A stretch of DNA of 64,000 nt, taken from contig JAEWLQ010000062.1 in the NCBI GenBank assembly GCA_023457495.1, forward strand, positions 14,947-78,946, given 5' to 3'. Shown one piece after another: positions 31,541 to 42,746 of the stretch. The position numbers and the translations under genes are program-made. The first letter of the stretch is position 1. Every line of letters begins with the position of its first letter. The notes under the pieces are model-generated. The model had not been told where the DNA came from. It did no database searches and saw nothing but the letters and a program-made list of their open reading frames with translations. Source of the DNA: Pseudomonadota bacterium. Lineage in GTDB: Bacteria; Pseudomonadota; Gammaproteobacteria; Steroidobacterales; Steroidobacteraceae.

Positions 31541-34006
31541 CTATTCGTGTCGCAAGGACGCGGCCGGCTGCCGCAGGGCGACGGCGTAGCTGTGCGCGCT
31601 GACCGTCAACAGCGAAATGGCCAGCGCCGCCAGGGATGCGGCCGGCAGCCACCACCAGCCGAGTGGAACACGATAGGCGAATCCTTCGAGCCATCCCTGC
31701 ATGAGCCACGCGGCAACGGGCCAGGCGAAGAGGCTTGCCCACAGGACGGGTTTGCTGAACGCCCATAGCAGCAACTTCATGATGTCGCCCGTGCTGGCGC
31801 CCATCACCTTGCGGATGCCGATCTCCCGCGTGCGCCGCTGGGCGGTGTAGATGGACAGGCCGAAGAGGCCGAGTGCGGCGAGAAAGACCGCGCATCCAGC
31901 GAAGAGGCCCAGCGTTTTACGCTGCAGGATGACGTCGGAGTACAACCGGCGATAGTGCTCCTCGAGGAACCAGCCTGCTTCCGGATGTTTCTGTCCCACG
32001 CTCTTCCAGGCGGCCCGCAGTGCGGCGAGCGTTTCGGGCATGTTCTCTCCGGCTATGCGGATGCTGAGCATCCCCAGCACGGGTTCGAATACAAAGTAGA
32101 TAGACGGTTCGATTTCGCGGCGCACCGAGTTGATCGGGAAGTCCGCGACGACGCCCACGATGGTCAGGGGTTCGGGCAACGGGGCATTCTGATAGGGCCA
32201 CCCGCCAGAACGCGGATGCAGGGTCTGCCCGATGGCGTCGGTATTGCTCGGGAAGCCAAGACGCTTCACGGCCGCCTCGTTGACGATCACGGACAGTGGG
32301 CGGGTTGCTTCGGCGAAGACGAAACGATCCGTGGCGAGCGCGGGTGAGAAGCTGCGCCCCGCCAAAAGTCGTATGCGGTAGAACTCGAAGAAGTTCAGGT
32401 CCACCGCCGCGACCTGCAGCAGAGCCATCTCGCCCTTGCTGTCGTTGAAGGAGGTCATGGGGCTGAACTCGTTGGTGGGCAATATGATCGATGAGGTCAT
32501 CCCGATAACGCCCGGGATCGCCTTCACCGCATTCCGGAATGCCTGGCCCGGCGCATCGCCGGCAATCGATTCGGATTCGAGGTTGTAGATCAGCACCTGG
32601 TCGGTATCGATGCGCAACGCGGAGTTCAGCGCGAAGTTAGTCTGCCGGTAAATCACGGCGGCCGCGAAGATGAGACTGATAAGGATCGCGAACTGCAGGA
32701 TCACCAGCAGCTCGCGTATGCGGGCGCCGCCCGAACCTTGCAGCGATGCGCCTTTGAGGACGGCCACGGGCCTGAACGAGGAGAGCACCATGGCCGGATA
32801 GACCGCGGCCAGAATGCCGACCAGCAAAGTGCCGCCCACGATGCCCAGCAGCAGCGATGGACTGCGCCAGTAGTCGAAACTTATCGACGGCGCTGCGGAG
32901 ATGGCTTCTCCCGGATCGAGCAGCGCACGAAACGCCGGCAAGGCAAGCTCGACCATGCTGATCGCGATCAGCATGGCGAGGGCGACATACAGGATCGACT
33001 CGCCCATGAACTGCAGCATCAGATCGCGGCGGCTGGCGCCGGCAATTTTGCGCACGCCGACTTCGACGCCGCGATTCGCCGCGCGCGCGGTGGTGAGATT
33101 GACGAAGTTGAATATCGCGATCAGCACGATCAGGCCGCCCACGAGTGTCAACGCCCGCAGCGCGTGCGGATTGCCGCGCGGCCGCAGTGCGCGGTTCACG
33201 GCCGGCGACAGATGAATGTCTGCGATGGCAGTGACGTCGGGCTCGAAAGCGGTATGCATGTCTCCCAAGTGCTTCTTCAAGAACTCCGTGAGTCCCGCTC
33301 GAACGACCTCGATACGCGCGCCCTTGTGCAGGCGGAAGTACGTGTGCAGGCCCATGCTGCCCAGACTGTTCGCGGGCATGGCGTCTTCGGATGAGATGCC
33401 GGACTTGCCGAGCGCCGATACCACGAGCTTGAAGTTCAGGTGCGTATTGCCGGGCAAATCTTCGAAGACGGCCGACACCACGAACGGCCTGTCATTGTCG
33501 AGGTGGAGTGTTTCGCCGAGAACGTCCTGGCGCCCGAAGTATTTTTGCGCCGTAGCGCGAGAGATCGCGATCCGACCCGGTTGGTCGAGTGCGGTTTGCA
33601 GATCGCCCAGGACCGCCGGGATCGAAAGCACGCGGAACAGATCCGGGTCTCCCTCGAAAACCTGTTCCTTGAACGCGCGGTCTTCGGCGGCCACGCTGCG
33701 CCAGGTTTCGTTGAATCGCGCGACCCGATCGATCTCGGGGTAATCGAGTTTGAGCCATCCTGCGATGCGTTGAGAACTTTGATCGCGGCGCTCTGGCGAC
33801 TGTCCGCCCCAGTTGACATTCAGGGAGAAGCGATAGACGTCTTCGTGGCCTGGAATGAATTGTTCGTAGCTGTGTTCGTAGCGGACGTACAGCGCCACGA
33901 GCAGCGCCGCCGCGAGACCCACGGCGAGCCCCATGATGTTGATGAACGAGATGACGCGATTGCGCATCAGGTTGCGCAGCGCGGCGGCGAAGTAGTTGCG
34001 GAGCAT
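31541..34006 (-). CDS. MacB/FtsX-type ABC transporter permease
   Basis: 821-residue inner-membrane permease with the duplicated arrangement of the MacB_PCD-FtsX superfamily. An N-terminal helix (FINIMGLAVGLAAALLVALY) precedes a large periplasmic domain, then membrane helices around ALTLVGGLIVLIAIFNFVNL with NRGVEVGVRKIAGASRRDL. A second half repeats the pattern and ends with REIGIRKVMGASTGDIMKLL and LAISLLTVSAHSYAVALRQP. The paired VRK(I/V)xGAS motifs contact the ATPase. ATG at 34006, 12 bp after the ATPase gene, begins MLRNYFAAALRNLMRN, the usual start of this family. It would export a substrate such as a peptide or antibiotic together with the adaptor two genes upstream. Confidence 0.9.
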   Translation of the reverse strand: MLRNYFAAALRNLMRNRVISFINIMGLAVGLAAALLVALYVRYEHSYEQFIPGHEDVYRFSLNVNWGGQSPERRDQSSQRIAGWLKLDYPEIDRVARFNETWRSVAAEDRAFKEQVFEGDPDLFRVLSIPAVLGDLQTALDQPGRIAISRATAQKYFGRQDVLGETLHLDNDRPFVVSAVFEDLPGNTHLNFKLVVSALGKSGISSEDAMPANSLGSMGLHTYFRLHKGARIEVVRAGLTEFLKKHLGDMHTAFEPDVTAIADIHLSPAVNRALRPRGNPHALRALTLVGGLIVLIAIFNFVNLTTARAANRGVEVGVRKIAGASRRDLMLQFMGESILYVALAMLIAISMVELALPAFRALLDPGEAISAAPSISFDYWRSPSLLLGIVGGTLLVGILAAVYPAMVLSSFRPVAVLKGASLQGSGGARIRELLVILQFAILISLIFAAAVIYRQTNFALNSALRIDTDQVLIYNLESESIAGDAPGQAFRNAVKAIPGVIGMTSSIILPTNEFSPMTSFNDSKGEMALLQVAAVDLNFFEFYRIRLLAGRSFSPALATDRFVFAEATRPLSVIVNEAAVKRLGFPSNTDAIGQTLHPRSGGWPYQNAPLPEPLTIVGVVADFPINSVRREIEPSIYFVFEPVLGMLSIRIAGENMPETLAALRAAWKSVGQKHPEAGWFLEEHYRRLYSDVILQRKTLGLFAGCAVFLAALGLFGLSIYTAQRRTREIGIRKVMGASTGDIMKLLLWAFSKPVLWASLFAWPVAAWLMQGWLEGFAYRVPLGWWWLPAASLAALAISLLTVSAHSYAVALRQPAASLRHE

Positions 34007-34017
34007 GGCGTTCGGGT

Positions 34018-34698
34018 TCAGGCGGCCAACAAGGTCTCGCTGACGATGCGTCCGTCGAGTAGCTTGATGGTGCGGCTGGCGAGTGCGGCGTAGGTCAGCG
34101 AGTGCGTGACCATGATCACGGTGGTGCCGGCTTTCGCGACATCGATGAGCAGATCCATCACGGCATTGCCGTTGGCGGTGTCGAGATTGCCCGTGGGTTC
34201 GTCGGCCAGGATGACCTTGGGTTTCGACACCAGCGCCCGTGCGACGGCGACGCGCTGCTGCTGACCGCCTGAGAGTTGTTGCGGAAGATGCCGCGCCCGA
34301 TGCCCGAGACCGACGCGCTCCAGCGCTTCCGCCACCCGCGTGCGCCGTTCCTTCGCGGAAGCGCCACGATAAAGCAGCGCGACCTCGACGTTCTCCTCGA
34401 CGGAAAGATCCTCGATGAGATTGAAGCTCTGGAATACGAAGCCGATGGCGGCGCGCCGCACGGCGGTGAGTTGCGCCTCGGAGTAGTTCGTCACGTCTTC
34501 GCCGAATAGCTGGTAAGTGCCGGCGCTGGGCGTGTCCAGGAGCCCGAGGATGTTGAGCAGCGTCGACTTGCCGCAACCCGAGGGACCCATGACGGCGACG
34601 AACTCGCCCGCGTCGACGCTCAGACTGATGTCGCTTAGCGCGCGGGTTTCCACTTCGGAGGTGCGATAGATCTTGCCGATCCGCTCGAGCTTCAGCAT
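34018..34698 (-). CDS. ABC transporter ATP-binding protein (MacB/LolD type)
   Basis: 226-residue ATPase. Walker A is GPSGCGKSTLLN, the Q-loop GFVFQSFNLI, signature LSGGQQQRVAVARAL, Walker B VILADEPTGNLD and the H-loop VTHSL. The family drives mechanotransmission permeases. ATG at 34698 is preferred, with GAGGACC nine bases upstream and ten bases after the adaptor stop; a start at 34734 would lie inside the adaptor gene. Middle gene of the adaptor, ATPase, permease operon. Confidence 0.94.
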   Translation of the reverse strand: MLKLERIGKIYRTSEVETRALSDISLSVDAGEFVAVMGPSGCGKSTLLNILGLLDTPSAGTYQLFGEDVTNYSEAQLTAVRRAAIGFVFQSFNLIEDLSVEENVEVALLYRGASAKERRTRVAEALERVGLGHRARHLPQQLSGGQQQRVAVARALVSKPKVILADEPTGNLDTANGNAVMDLLIDVAKAGTTVIMVTHSLTYAALASRTIKLLDGRIVSETLLAA

Positions 34699-34708
34699 GT
34701 CTCGGTCC

Positions 34709-35992
34709 TCATTGAATTTCGATCCGATCGACACCGTTGTATCCCTGGTAGTCGGAGATGATCACGCGCTCGCCCGCACTCAGTCCGTCCAGGATTTCGA
34801 GTTGCTCGATGTTGCGCCGGCCGGGCCGGATGCGTCGGCGCAGCGCCGTGTCGTTACCCGGCGCGAGCACGAATACCCACTCGCCACCGCTCTGCTGCAG
34901 GAATGGACCGACCGCGAGGATCGTGGCGGTGGTGGCGGTGGTGGCGGTGCCCAGCGTGAACTTGCCCTGCACCGCCTGTCCCGCCAGCATTTCCTCGGGC
35001 GCGGGTCCCGTGAACCGGAGGTCCACGGTGAAGGCGCCGTCGCGGACCTGTGGATAGACGCGTTCGATGGTCAGCGGCCATTCCCGGCCGGCGATTTCAC
35101 CGGTCGCGGGCATGCCGGTCCGCAGCCGTCCGAGGTAGTACTCGTCGACGGCCGCCACGATCTTGAATCCGGACTCCGGCGTCAGCTCGCCCAAGCGCTC
35201 CCCGCGATTGCGGTTCTCGCCGATCTTGAGATCGATGGCGGTCATGCGGCCCGCGACGGGCGCGCGGACCAGCAGGTTCGCCAGTTTCGCGCGTGTTATC
35301 TCGACGTCCTCGTGTAGTTTGTCGAGCTGCGCCGCGATCTGCGGAAGCTGCCGGACGCGCAGGGCTTCCTGGCTATGGTTGCTTTCGAGCTGGATGGGCT
35401 GCAGGCGGCGGTTGTAGTCGAGCTCATCCTGCAGCGTATCGCGCTGCTCGACCGCTACGGAAGGCAGGGCCTTGCGGCGATTGAGCGCGCGTTCGAGGCG
35501 GACGATGTTGTACTCGATGGTCGCGAGCTGCTTCTGGTTTTCAAGCCGGCTTTGCTCGAGCGTCGACTGTCGGGACTGCAACTGCGTGATGGATTCGATG
35601 AGCCGCGCCTCGCGGTCCAGCACGGTGAGCTCGAGCTCCGTATTGCCGAGGCGGACCAGGGGCTGGCCCTCGGTCACCCTGTCGCCCGGCTCGACCAGCA
35701 CCTGCTCGACGCGGCCGCCTTCGATGGCATCCAGATAGACCGTTTGCCGCGGCGCCAGCCGGGCGCGCAGGGGAATGAAATCATGAAAAGTGCCGCGCAT
35801 CACAGTGCTGATCGCGAGCTTGTCACGTTCGACCCGCAGGCGCCGCTCGCCGTCGAACACGGAAGCCAGCAGCGCGAAAACACCAATCGTCAGGACGGCG
35901 ACGCACGCGGCTTTCCACTGCCAACGGCGCCAGCGCCGCGGTGTAACCGGGGTATCCGTGCTGCTCAGGCGAGGTGGAATAGCCTCGATCAT
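34709..35992 (-). CDS. HlyD/RND-type periplasmic adaptor subunit
   Basis: 427-residue membrane-fusion protein. One N-terminal helix (AACVAVLTIGVFALLASVF) anchors it. The lipoyl half-motif is VYLDAIEGGRVEQVLVEPGD, followed by a long coiled-coil hairpin (about 130-260) and the second half APVAGRMTAIDLKIGE. Beta-barrel segments follow to the C-terminus. It links the inner-membrane ABC permease to an outer-membrane channel, not encoded here. ATG at 35992 has AAGG six bases upstream. A run of three 9-bp units near 34923-34949 encodes a Thr-Ala-Thr repeat. Divergent from a two-component pair that probably regulates it. Confidence 0.92.
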   Translation of the reverse strand: MIEAIPPRLSSTDTPVTPRRWRRWQWKAACVAVLTIGVFALLASVFDGERRLRVERDKLAISTVMRGTFHDFIPLRARLAPRQTVYLDAIEGGRVEQVLVEPGDRVTEGQPLVRLGNTELELTVLDREARLIESITQLQSRQSTLEQSRLENQKQLATIEYNIVRLERALNRRKALPSVAVEQRDTLQDELDYNRRLQPIQLESNHSQEALRVRQLPQIAAQLDKLHEDVEITRAKLANLLVRAPVAGRMTAIDLKIGENRNRGERLGELTPESGFKIVAAVDEYYLGRLRTGMPATGEIAGREWPLTIERVYPQVRDGAFTVDLRFTGPAPEEMLAGQAVQGKFTLGTATTATTATILAVGPFLQQSGGEWVFVLAPGNDTALRRRIRPGRRNIEQLEILDGLSAGERVIISDYQGYNGVDRIEIQ

Positions 35993-36091
35993 TGCCGACC
36001 TTTTTGCCGCGCGGCACCGATGCGCGCAAGAGCGCGGCGTCCGCTTCCGGACAGTTGTCGGTGCGTAGGGCGCGGGGCTACGCTTTGACGC
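35993..36091. promoter_or_regulatory. Divergent promoter region with dyad, efflux operon / two-component pair
   Basis: The 99-bp gap contains a perfect dyad GTCCG-cttc-CGGAC at 36039-36052, overlapped by GACA-GT-TGTC at 36050-36059. Fis-type response regulators bind dyads of this size, so the adjacent regulator may act here. No clear -35/-10 pair was recognised. Confidence 0.4.
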
Positions 36092-36640
36092 GTGGAGAAG
36101 TTTGGAAAGGCATTGATCGTCGAAGACGATCGTGACGTGCAGCGCGCGGCCCGGGTGGTGCTCGCCGCGCACTTCGCGACCATCACGCTCGCGGAAAGCC
36201 CCCTGCGCATGGAGCAGTGGTTAGACGCGCAGACGGACGTGGTCCTGCTCGACATGAACTTCTTGAGCGGCCAGCACAGCGGCCGCGAGGGAATGAACGC
36301 GCTCGCGCGCCTGCGGATCATCGATCCGGCGTTGAGCGTGGTGCTCATGACGGCCTACGGGAGCGTGAAGCTCGCGGTCGATGCGCTCAAGCAGGGCGCG
36401 GTGGATTTTGTGCTCAAGCCCTGGCGGAACGAGGAGCTCGTGACCATCGTGCGTTCCGCCTGCGAACGTACACGCGCCGCGCGCGAGGGACGCTCGCTGG
36501 ATCTCGACCGGATCGAACGCCGCGCCATCGAGCAGGCGCTCGAACGGCATCAAGGGAACATCTCCGGCGCGGCGCAGGCACTCGGCCTGTCACGCCCCGC
36601 CCTGTACCGGCGTATGTCCAAGCACGGACTCTCCTCGTGA
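36092..36640 (+). CDS. Response regulator, REC-Fis without AAA+ domain (PrrA/RegA-like)
   Basis: 182-residue regulator. The receiver domain (about 1-125) has IVEDDRDVQ, the phospho-Asp in VVLLDMNFLS, TAYGSVK and KPW. A Fis-type HTH closes the protein: IERRAIEQALERHQGNISGA then AQALGLSRPALYRRMSKHG. The sigma-54-interacting AAA+ domain found in NtrC relatives is absent, so it should act at sigma-70 promoters. The GTG start at 36092 has no strong ribosome site. Its stop overlaps the kinase start as GTGA. Divergent from the MacB-type efflux operon, the likely target. Confidence 0.92.
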   Translation: MEKFGKALIVEDDRDVQRAARVVLAAHFATITLAESPLRMEQWLDAQTDVVLLDMNFLSGQHSGREGMNALARLRIIDPALSVVLMTAYGSVKLAVDALKQGAVDFVLKPWRNEELVTIVRSACERTRAAREGRSLDLDRIERRAIEQALERHQGNISGAAQALGLSRPALYRRMSKHGLSS

Positions 36641-37830
36641 GCGGCGTGTGGCTGCGGACCGCCGCTCTCGGGCTGCTGAGCTTTTGCATCGTCGCGGTAC
36701 TCGTGGAGACGAACTACTACGCCACGGCGCTAGTATTGGTCGGTGTCGCGGCGTGGACGGCCATGGGGCTCGCGCGGCGCGTGGCCCTGCTCGCGCGGGG
36801 CGCGCCTCGCGAGAACGTGGCGACACACCAGGAGCAAATACTCGCCGGTCAGCTCGAGCATGCGCACGCGCTGCTCGACACGGTACCGGCGGCCTTGTTC
36901 GTGCTCGACGGTGATGAGCTGGTTTTCCTGAATCGCTCCGCACGCGAGCTCGCGCGTGAGACGCCGCGAACGCTGACGCAGATCCCCGCGCTCGGGTCCG
37001 CGGCCGACCGTCTCTCGGGCATGCGACCCGGGACGCGCGAGATCCTGCAACTCGCCGATGGATCGCAGGCGTTCGTGTCGTGCTCGCAGTACTCGAAGCC
37101 CCGCAGCACGCCGCGGAGATTGCTGGCACTGCAGCGGATTGCCGGTGAGCTCGATGCGGTCGAAGCCCGCGCCTGGGCCGACATGGCGCGCGTGCTGGCG
37201 CACGAGATGATGAACTCCCTGACACCGATCGCATCGTTGTCGGAGAGCCTCGAGCAATTGTTGCAGGCGCGCGCCGGCGAGGAAGAACTGGTCGCCGCGC
37301 TCGAGGTCATCAAGCGCCGCAGTCACGGTCTCATGAATTTCGTCGAACGATACCGCGCGGTCGCCGAGCTGCCGACGGCCGCGCCGCGGCCCGTGGCGAT
37401 GAAGGCTTTTCTGGATGGCATCGAGCGCTTGATGAGCACGACGTTCCGCGAGCGAGGTATTGCCTTCGCGAATCGCGGCGCTTCTTCGGACGTCATCGCC
37501 CTTGCCGATGCCGAGCTTCTCGAGCAGGCGGTCATCAACCTGCTGCGCAATGCCGTGGAAGCCGTGGACGGCGCGGAGTCGCCCAGCATCGAGATCCGCT
37601 GCTGCCATTCACCTGTCGAGATTTCGATCGAGGTGCACGACAACGGCCGAGGCCTTCCCGAGGACAGTCCGGGCAAGGTCCTCGCGCCCTTCTTTTCGAC
37701 CAAGGCCGGGGGCGGCGGCGTCGGGCTGAGTGTCGCGCGGCACGTAGCCCTGGCGCACGGCGGCAAGCTGGAGGTCAGGCGCGGTGAGCCGGCAGGTGCG
37801 GTGTTCGCCCTGGTGTTACCGGCGGCCTGA
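36637..37830 (+). CDS. Sensor histidine kinase (NtrB/NtrY-like)
   Basis: 397-residue kinase. Two N-terminal helices (TAALGLLSFCIVAVLVETNY, ATALVLVGVAAWTAMGLARR) with almost no periplasmic loop suggest membrane or cytoplasmic sensing. A PAS-like region follows (LLDTVPAALFVLDGDELVFL). The H-box is ARVLAHEMMNSLTPIASLSE; ATP-binding blocks are VINLLRNAVEAVDG, VHDNGRGLPED and GGGGVGLSVARHVALAHGG. It overlaps the REC-Fis gene by four bases and should phosphorylate it. GTG start. The stop converges with gyrB 91 bp away. Confidence 0.92.
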   Translation: MSGVWLRTAALGLLSFCIVAVLVETNYYATALVLVGVAAWTAMGLARRVALLARGAPRENVATHQEQILAGQLEHAHALLDTVPAALFVLDGDELVFLNRSARELARETPRTLTQIPALGSAADRLSGMRPGTREILQLADGSQAFVSCSQYSKPRSTPRRLLALQRIAGELDAVEARAWADMARVLAHEMMNSLTPIASLSESLEQLLQARAGEEELVAALEVIKRRSHGLMNFVERYRAVAELPTAAPRPVAMKAFLDGIERLMSTTFRERGIAFANRGASSDVIALADAELLEQAVINLLRNAVEAVDGAESPSIEIRCCHSPVEISIEVHDNGRGLPEDSPGKVLAPFFSTKAGGGGVGLSVARHVALAHGGKLEVRRGEPAGAVFALVLPAA

Positions 37831-37921
37831 TCTCTGGATCACGCGTGCCGGCACAGGGTGCCGCCCGCCACGGGACATCGGCGGGTGTGCGCTCGCATCC
37901 GCTCCGATCCCGTGCCGGTAG

Positions 37922-40336
<2,415 letters not shown>

Positions 40337-40362
40337 GACTGACTCGGGAAAACGGGCCGAAA

Positions 40363-41421
40363 TTATAGCTGTTTCACGTGTCCATGTTCCACGTGAAACG
40401 TGGCTTTTGGCGCTTGGAATAGCGCGGTTTCCGGCGTCAACGAGGTCGCGATCATTTGGCAACGAAGGGAGCTCAATTCCTCGAAGAGTCGCTGCAGATT
40501 TTTCTCGTCTAGTTCGGCCGCGGGATCATCCAGAAGCAAGACGGCGCGCAGGCCCAGCTCATCCTGCAAAAGCTGCATCTGGGAGATGATCATGGCCACA
40601 GCCGTCAGCTTCTGTTGCCCGCGAGACAGCGTCTCCCGCGCGACACGACCATCTCGCCTCAGCGCGACGTCCGCTCGATGTGGACCGGAGGTCGTGGTGC
40701 CTCGGGCGCGATCGCTGTCCAGATGTCCGCGCAGCGCTTCCTCGAGCGAGGTTCCGGCGGCCCATCCGGTCGAAAATCCCACCGCAACGGCGAGCCCGCC
40801 GAAGCGCTCGAATGTCTGCTCCAGGCGGGGCTGAAGGCGCTGCATGGTCTTCTGGCGAGCTTCGGTGATGGCTTCACCATTTCGAATCAGCTCCCCGTCC
40901 CAGGCGGAGACGTTGCCCGCCCCTGCCCGCAACGCCGCGTTGCGCTGCTTGAGCGCCCGGCTGTACCGCGCCCAATGAACCCCAAAGCTTGGTTCCACGT
41001 GGAACACAAGCCAGTCCAGCCAGCGCCGGCGCCGTTCGGGACCTTGGTCGACGAGCTTGTGGATCTCGGGATCGATGGCCTGGACCGGCAACACACCTGA
41101 TAGCGCCAGCAACGATGCAGCGCTCTCGCCGTTGATTCGGGCTCGGGTGCCGCCGGCCGCCGAGATCTCGATCCCGGCCTGCTGTGGTGGTTGATCGTCG
41201 GTACGGCCGAATACGGTGAGCGCAGCCTGGCCATGACGTATGAGGCGCTCGCTGCTGCGTGTCCTGAAGGACCGCCCGCGCCCCAGCAGGAAGATCGCCT
41301 CGAGGATGGACGTTTTGCCGGCGCCATTCTCGCCGGCGATGAGATTCAGCTCCGGCGCAAACCGGAGCTCCGCGGATTCAACGCAGCGAAGATTCTGGAT
41401 CCGCAGCTCGGCAAGGGACAT
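40363..41421 (-). CDS. recF: DNA replication and repair protein RecF
   Basis: 352-residue SMC-like ATPase that helps load RecA on gapped DNA. Walker A is IAGENGAGKTSILEAIFLLG, the signature ETLSRGQQKLTAVAMIISQM and Walker B AVLLLDDPAAELD. The N-terminal LRIQNLRCVESAELRF is typical. Length is normal. It follows dnaN by 21 bp and precedes gyrB by 26 bp on the same strand, so the four genes probably share transcripts. Confidence 0.97.
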   Translation of the reverse strand: MSLAELRIQNLRCVESAELRFAPELNLIAGENGAGKTSILEAIFLLGRGRSFRTRSSERLIRHGQAALTVFGRTDDQPPQQAGIEISAAGGTRARINGESAASLLALSGVLPVQAIDPEIHKLVDQGPERRRRWLDWLVFHVEPSFGVHWARYSRALKQRNAALRAGAGNVSAWDGELIRNGEAITEARQKTMQRLQPRLEQTFERFGGLAVAVGFSTGWAAGTSLEEALRGHLDSDRARGTTTSGPHRADVALRRDGRVARETLSRGQQKLTAVAMIISQMQLLQDELGLRAVLLLDDPAAELDEKNLQRLFEELSSLRCQMIATSLTPETALFQAPKATFHVEHGHVKQL

Positions 41422-41442
41422 GCAAAGCCGCGGCGGGCTGTC

Positions 41443-42540
41443 TCAGAGCCGCATTGGCATGACGACGTATTTCGAACTTGGCGTGCCGGACGCACGCACC
41501 AGGCAGCTGCTATTGCCGTCGGTGAGCCCGAGGACGACCTTCTCCGAATCCACCGCCGCGAGGGCGTCGAGCAGATACGTGACGTTGAAGCCGATCTCGA
41601 CCTCATCGCCCGTGTACGTGACCTCGACCTGGTCCTCGGCTTCTTCCTGTTCCGGGTTATGTGCCTGGATCGTGACGAGATCTGACTTCAAATTGATGCG
41701 AACCCCGCGATACTTCTCGTTCGACAGGATCGCTGTCCGCTGCAGCGCCTGGCGCAACCCTTCGCGATCGGCCTCGACCTGCTTGGTGGGATTCGCCGGG
41801 ATCACGCGCCCGTACTCCGGGAAACGCCCGTCAATAAGCTTCGAAGTGAAGCGAATGTCGCCGATCTGGGCACGAACGTGGCTGGAACCGATGGCCAGAT
41901 CCACATTCCCATCTCCGCCCAGGATCCGCTGCAGTTCGAGAACACCCTTCCGCGGCAAAATGACTTGCTGGTTGTTCTTGGCCTTGGACTCGAGCTCGGC
42001 CTCGCACAGCGCCAGGCGATGTCCATCGGTGGCCACGGCCCGCAGCGTCTTGCCATCGGTCTCGAGCAGAAGTCCGTTCAAGTAGTAGCGAACGTCCTGC
42101 TGTGCCATCGAAAAATGCGTCTTGTCGATCAAACGCCGAAAATCGCCCTGACCGAGCGTCAACGTCTGCTGCGCATTGATCTCTTCCACCACCGGAAACT
42201 CGGAGGCGGGCAGAGTCGACAGCGTGAATCGCGATTTTCCCGCCTTGATCGATACACGTTCGCCGTCGGTCGCGACCGTTACGTTCGTTTTCTCGGGCAA
42301 AGCGCGAAAGATATCCAGCAACTTGCGGCCCGGAACCGTCACATCCCCCGGCTGCTGCACGTTGCATCCACTCGAGGCGACCAATTCGACCTCGAGATCC
42401 GTTCCCGTGATGCTGATGCGGTTATTGCGCGCTGCCAGCAGGACATTGGAGAGAACGGGCATCGTTTGCCGACGTTCGACCACGCCAATGACGCTTTGCA
42501 GAGGGGCGAGGATTTCCTCACGGGTCGCGGAGAGCTTCAT
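41443..42540 (-). CDS. dnaN: DNA polymerase III beta sliding clamp
   Basis: 365-residue clamp that tethers the replicative polymerase. The N-terminal block is MKLSATREEILAPLQSVIGV, with VERRQTMPVLSNVLL; later blocks include VTVPGRKLLDIFRALPE and EFPVVEEI, and YLLDALAAVDSEKVVLGL. The C-terminus ends YVVMPMRL, the conserved clamp-family end that helps form the protein-binding pocket. Length matches E. coli (366). Transcribed with recF and gyrB away from the candidate oriC. Confidence 0.98.
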   Translation of the reverse strand: MKLSATREEILAPLQSVIGVVERRQTMPVLSNVLLAARNNRISITGTDLEVELVASSGCNVQQPGDVTVPGRKLLDIFRALPEKTNVTVATDGERVSIKAGKSRFTLSTLPASEFPVVEEINAQQTLTLGQGDFRRLIDKTHFSMAQQDVRYYLNGLLLETDGKTLRAVATDGHRLALCEAELESKAKNNQQVILPRKGVLELQRILGGDGNVDLAIGSSHVRAQIGDIRFTSKLIDGRFPEYGRVIPANPTKQVEADREGLRQALQRTAILSNEKYRGVRINLKSDLVTIQAHNPEQEEAEDQVEVTYTGDEVEIGFNVTYLLDALAAVDSEKVVLGLTDGNSSCLVRASGTPSSKYVVMPMRL

Positions 42541-42746
42541 GCGGATGCCTTCTGTTCTTAAAGATTTAAAGTCAGTAGTAGCAGCTATAGAGCCTGTGGA
42601 CGACGGGGATTACTCAAATTCCTACAGGCCAATCAGACATTTGGAATCGATTCGATCGCTGGATCAATTTACCCACAGTCTGGAAGTACCTTGTGCGTGA
42701 CCTGTGGATCATTTTGTCCCCAAAAATATCCACAGCCTTTCCACCG
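42541..42746. other. Candidate replication origin (oriC) in the dnaA-dnaN gap
   Basis: The 206-bp gap has four DnaA-box-like 9-mers. Three match TTATCCACA at 8 of 9: TTACCCACA (42669-42677), TGTGGATCA (42703-42711, reverse) and ATATCCACA (42726-42734). A weaker one, TGTGGACGA, is at 42595-42603. An AT-rich tract (tcttaaagatttaaagtc, about 42555-42573) followed by TAGTAG at 42576-42581 could be the unwinding site. The same gap must contain the dnaN promoter. The rpmH-dnaA gap has no recognisable box. Placement is inference from box clustering and gene order. Confidence 0.6.
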
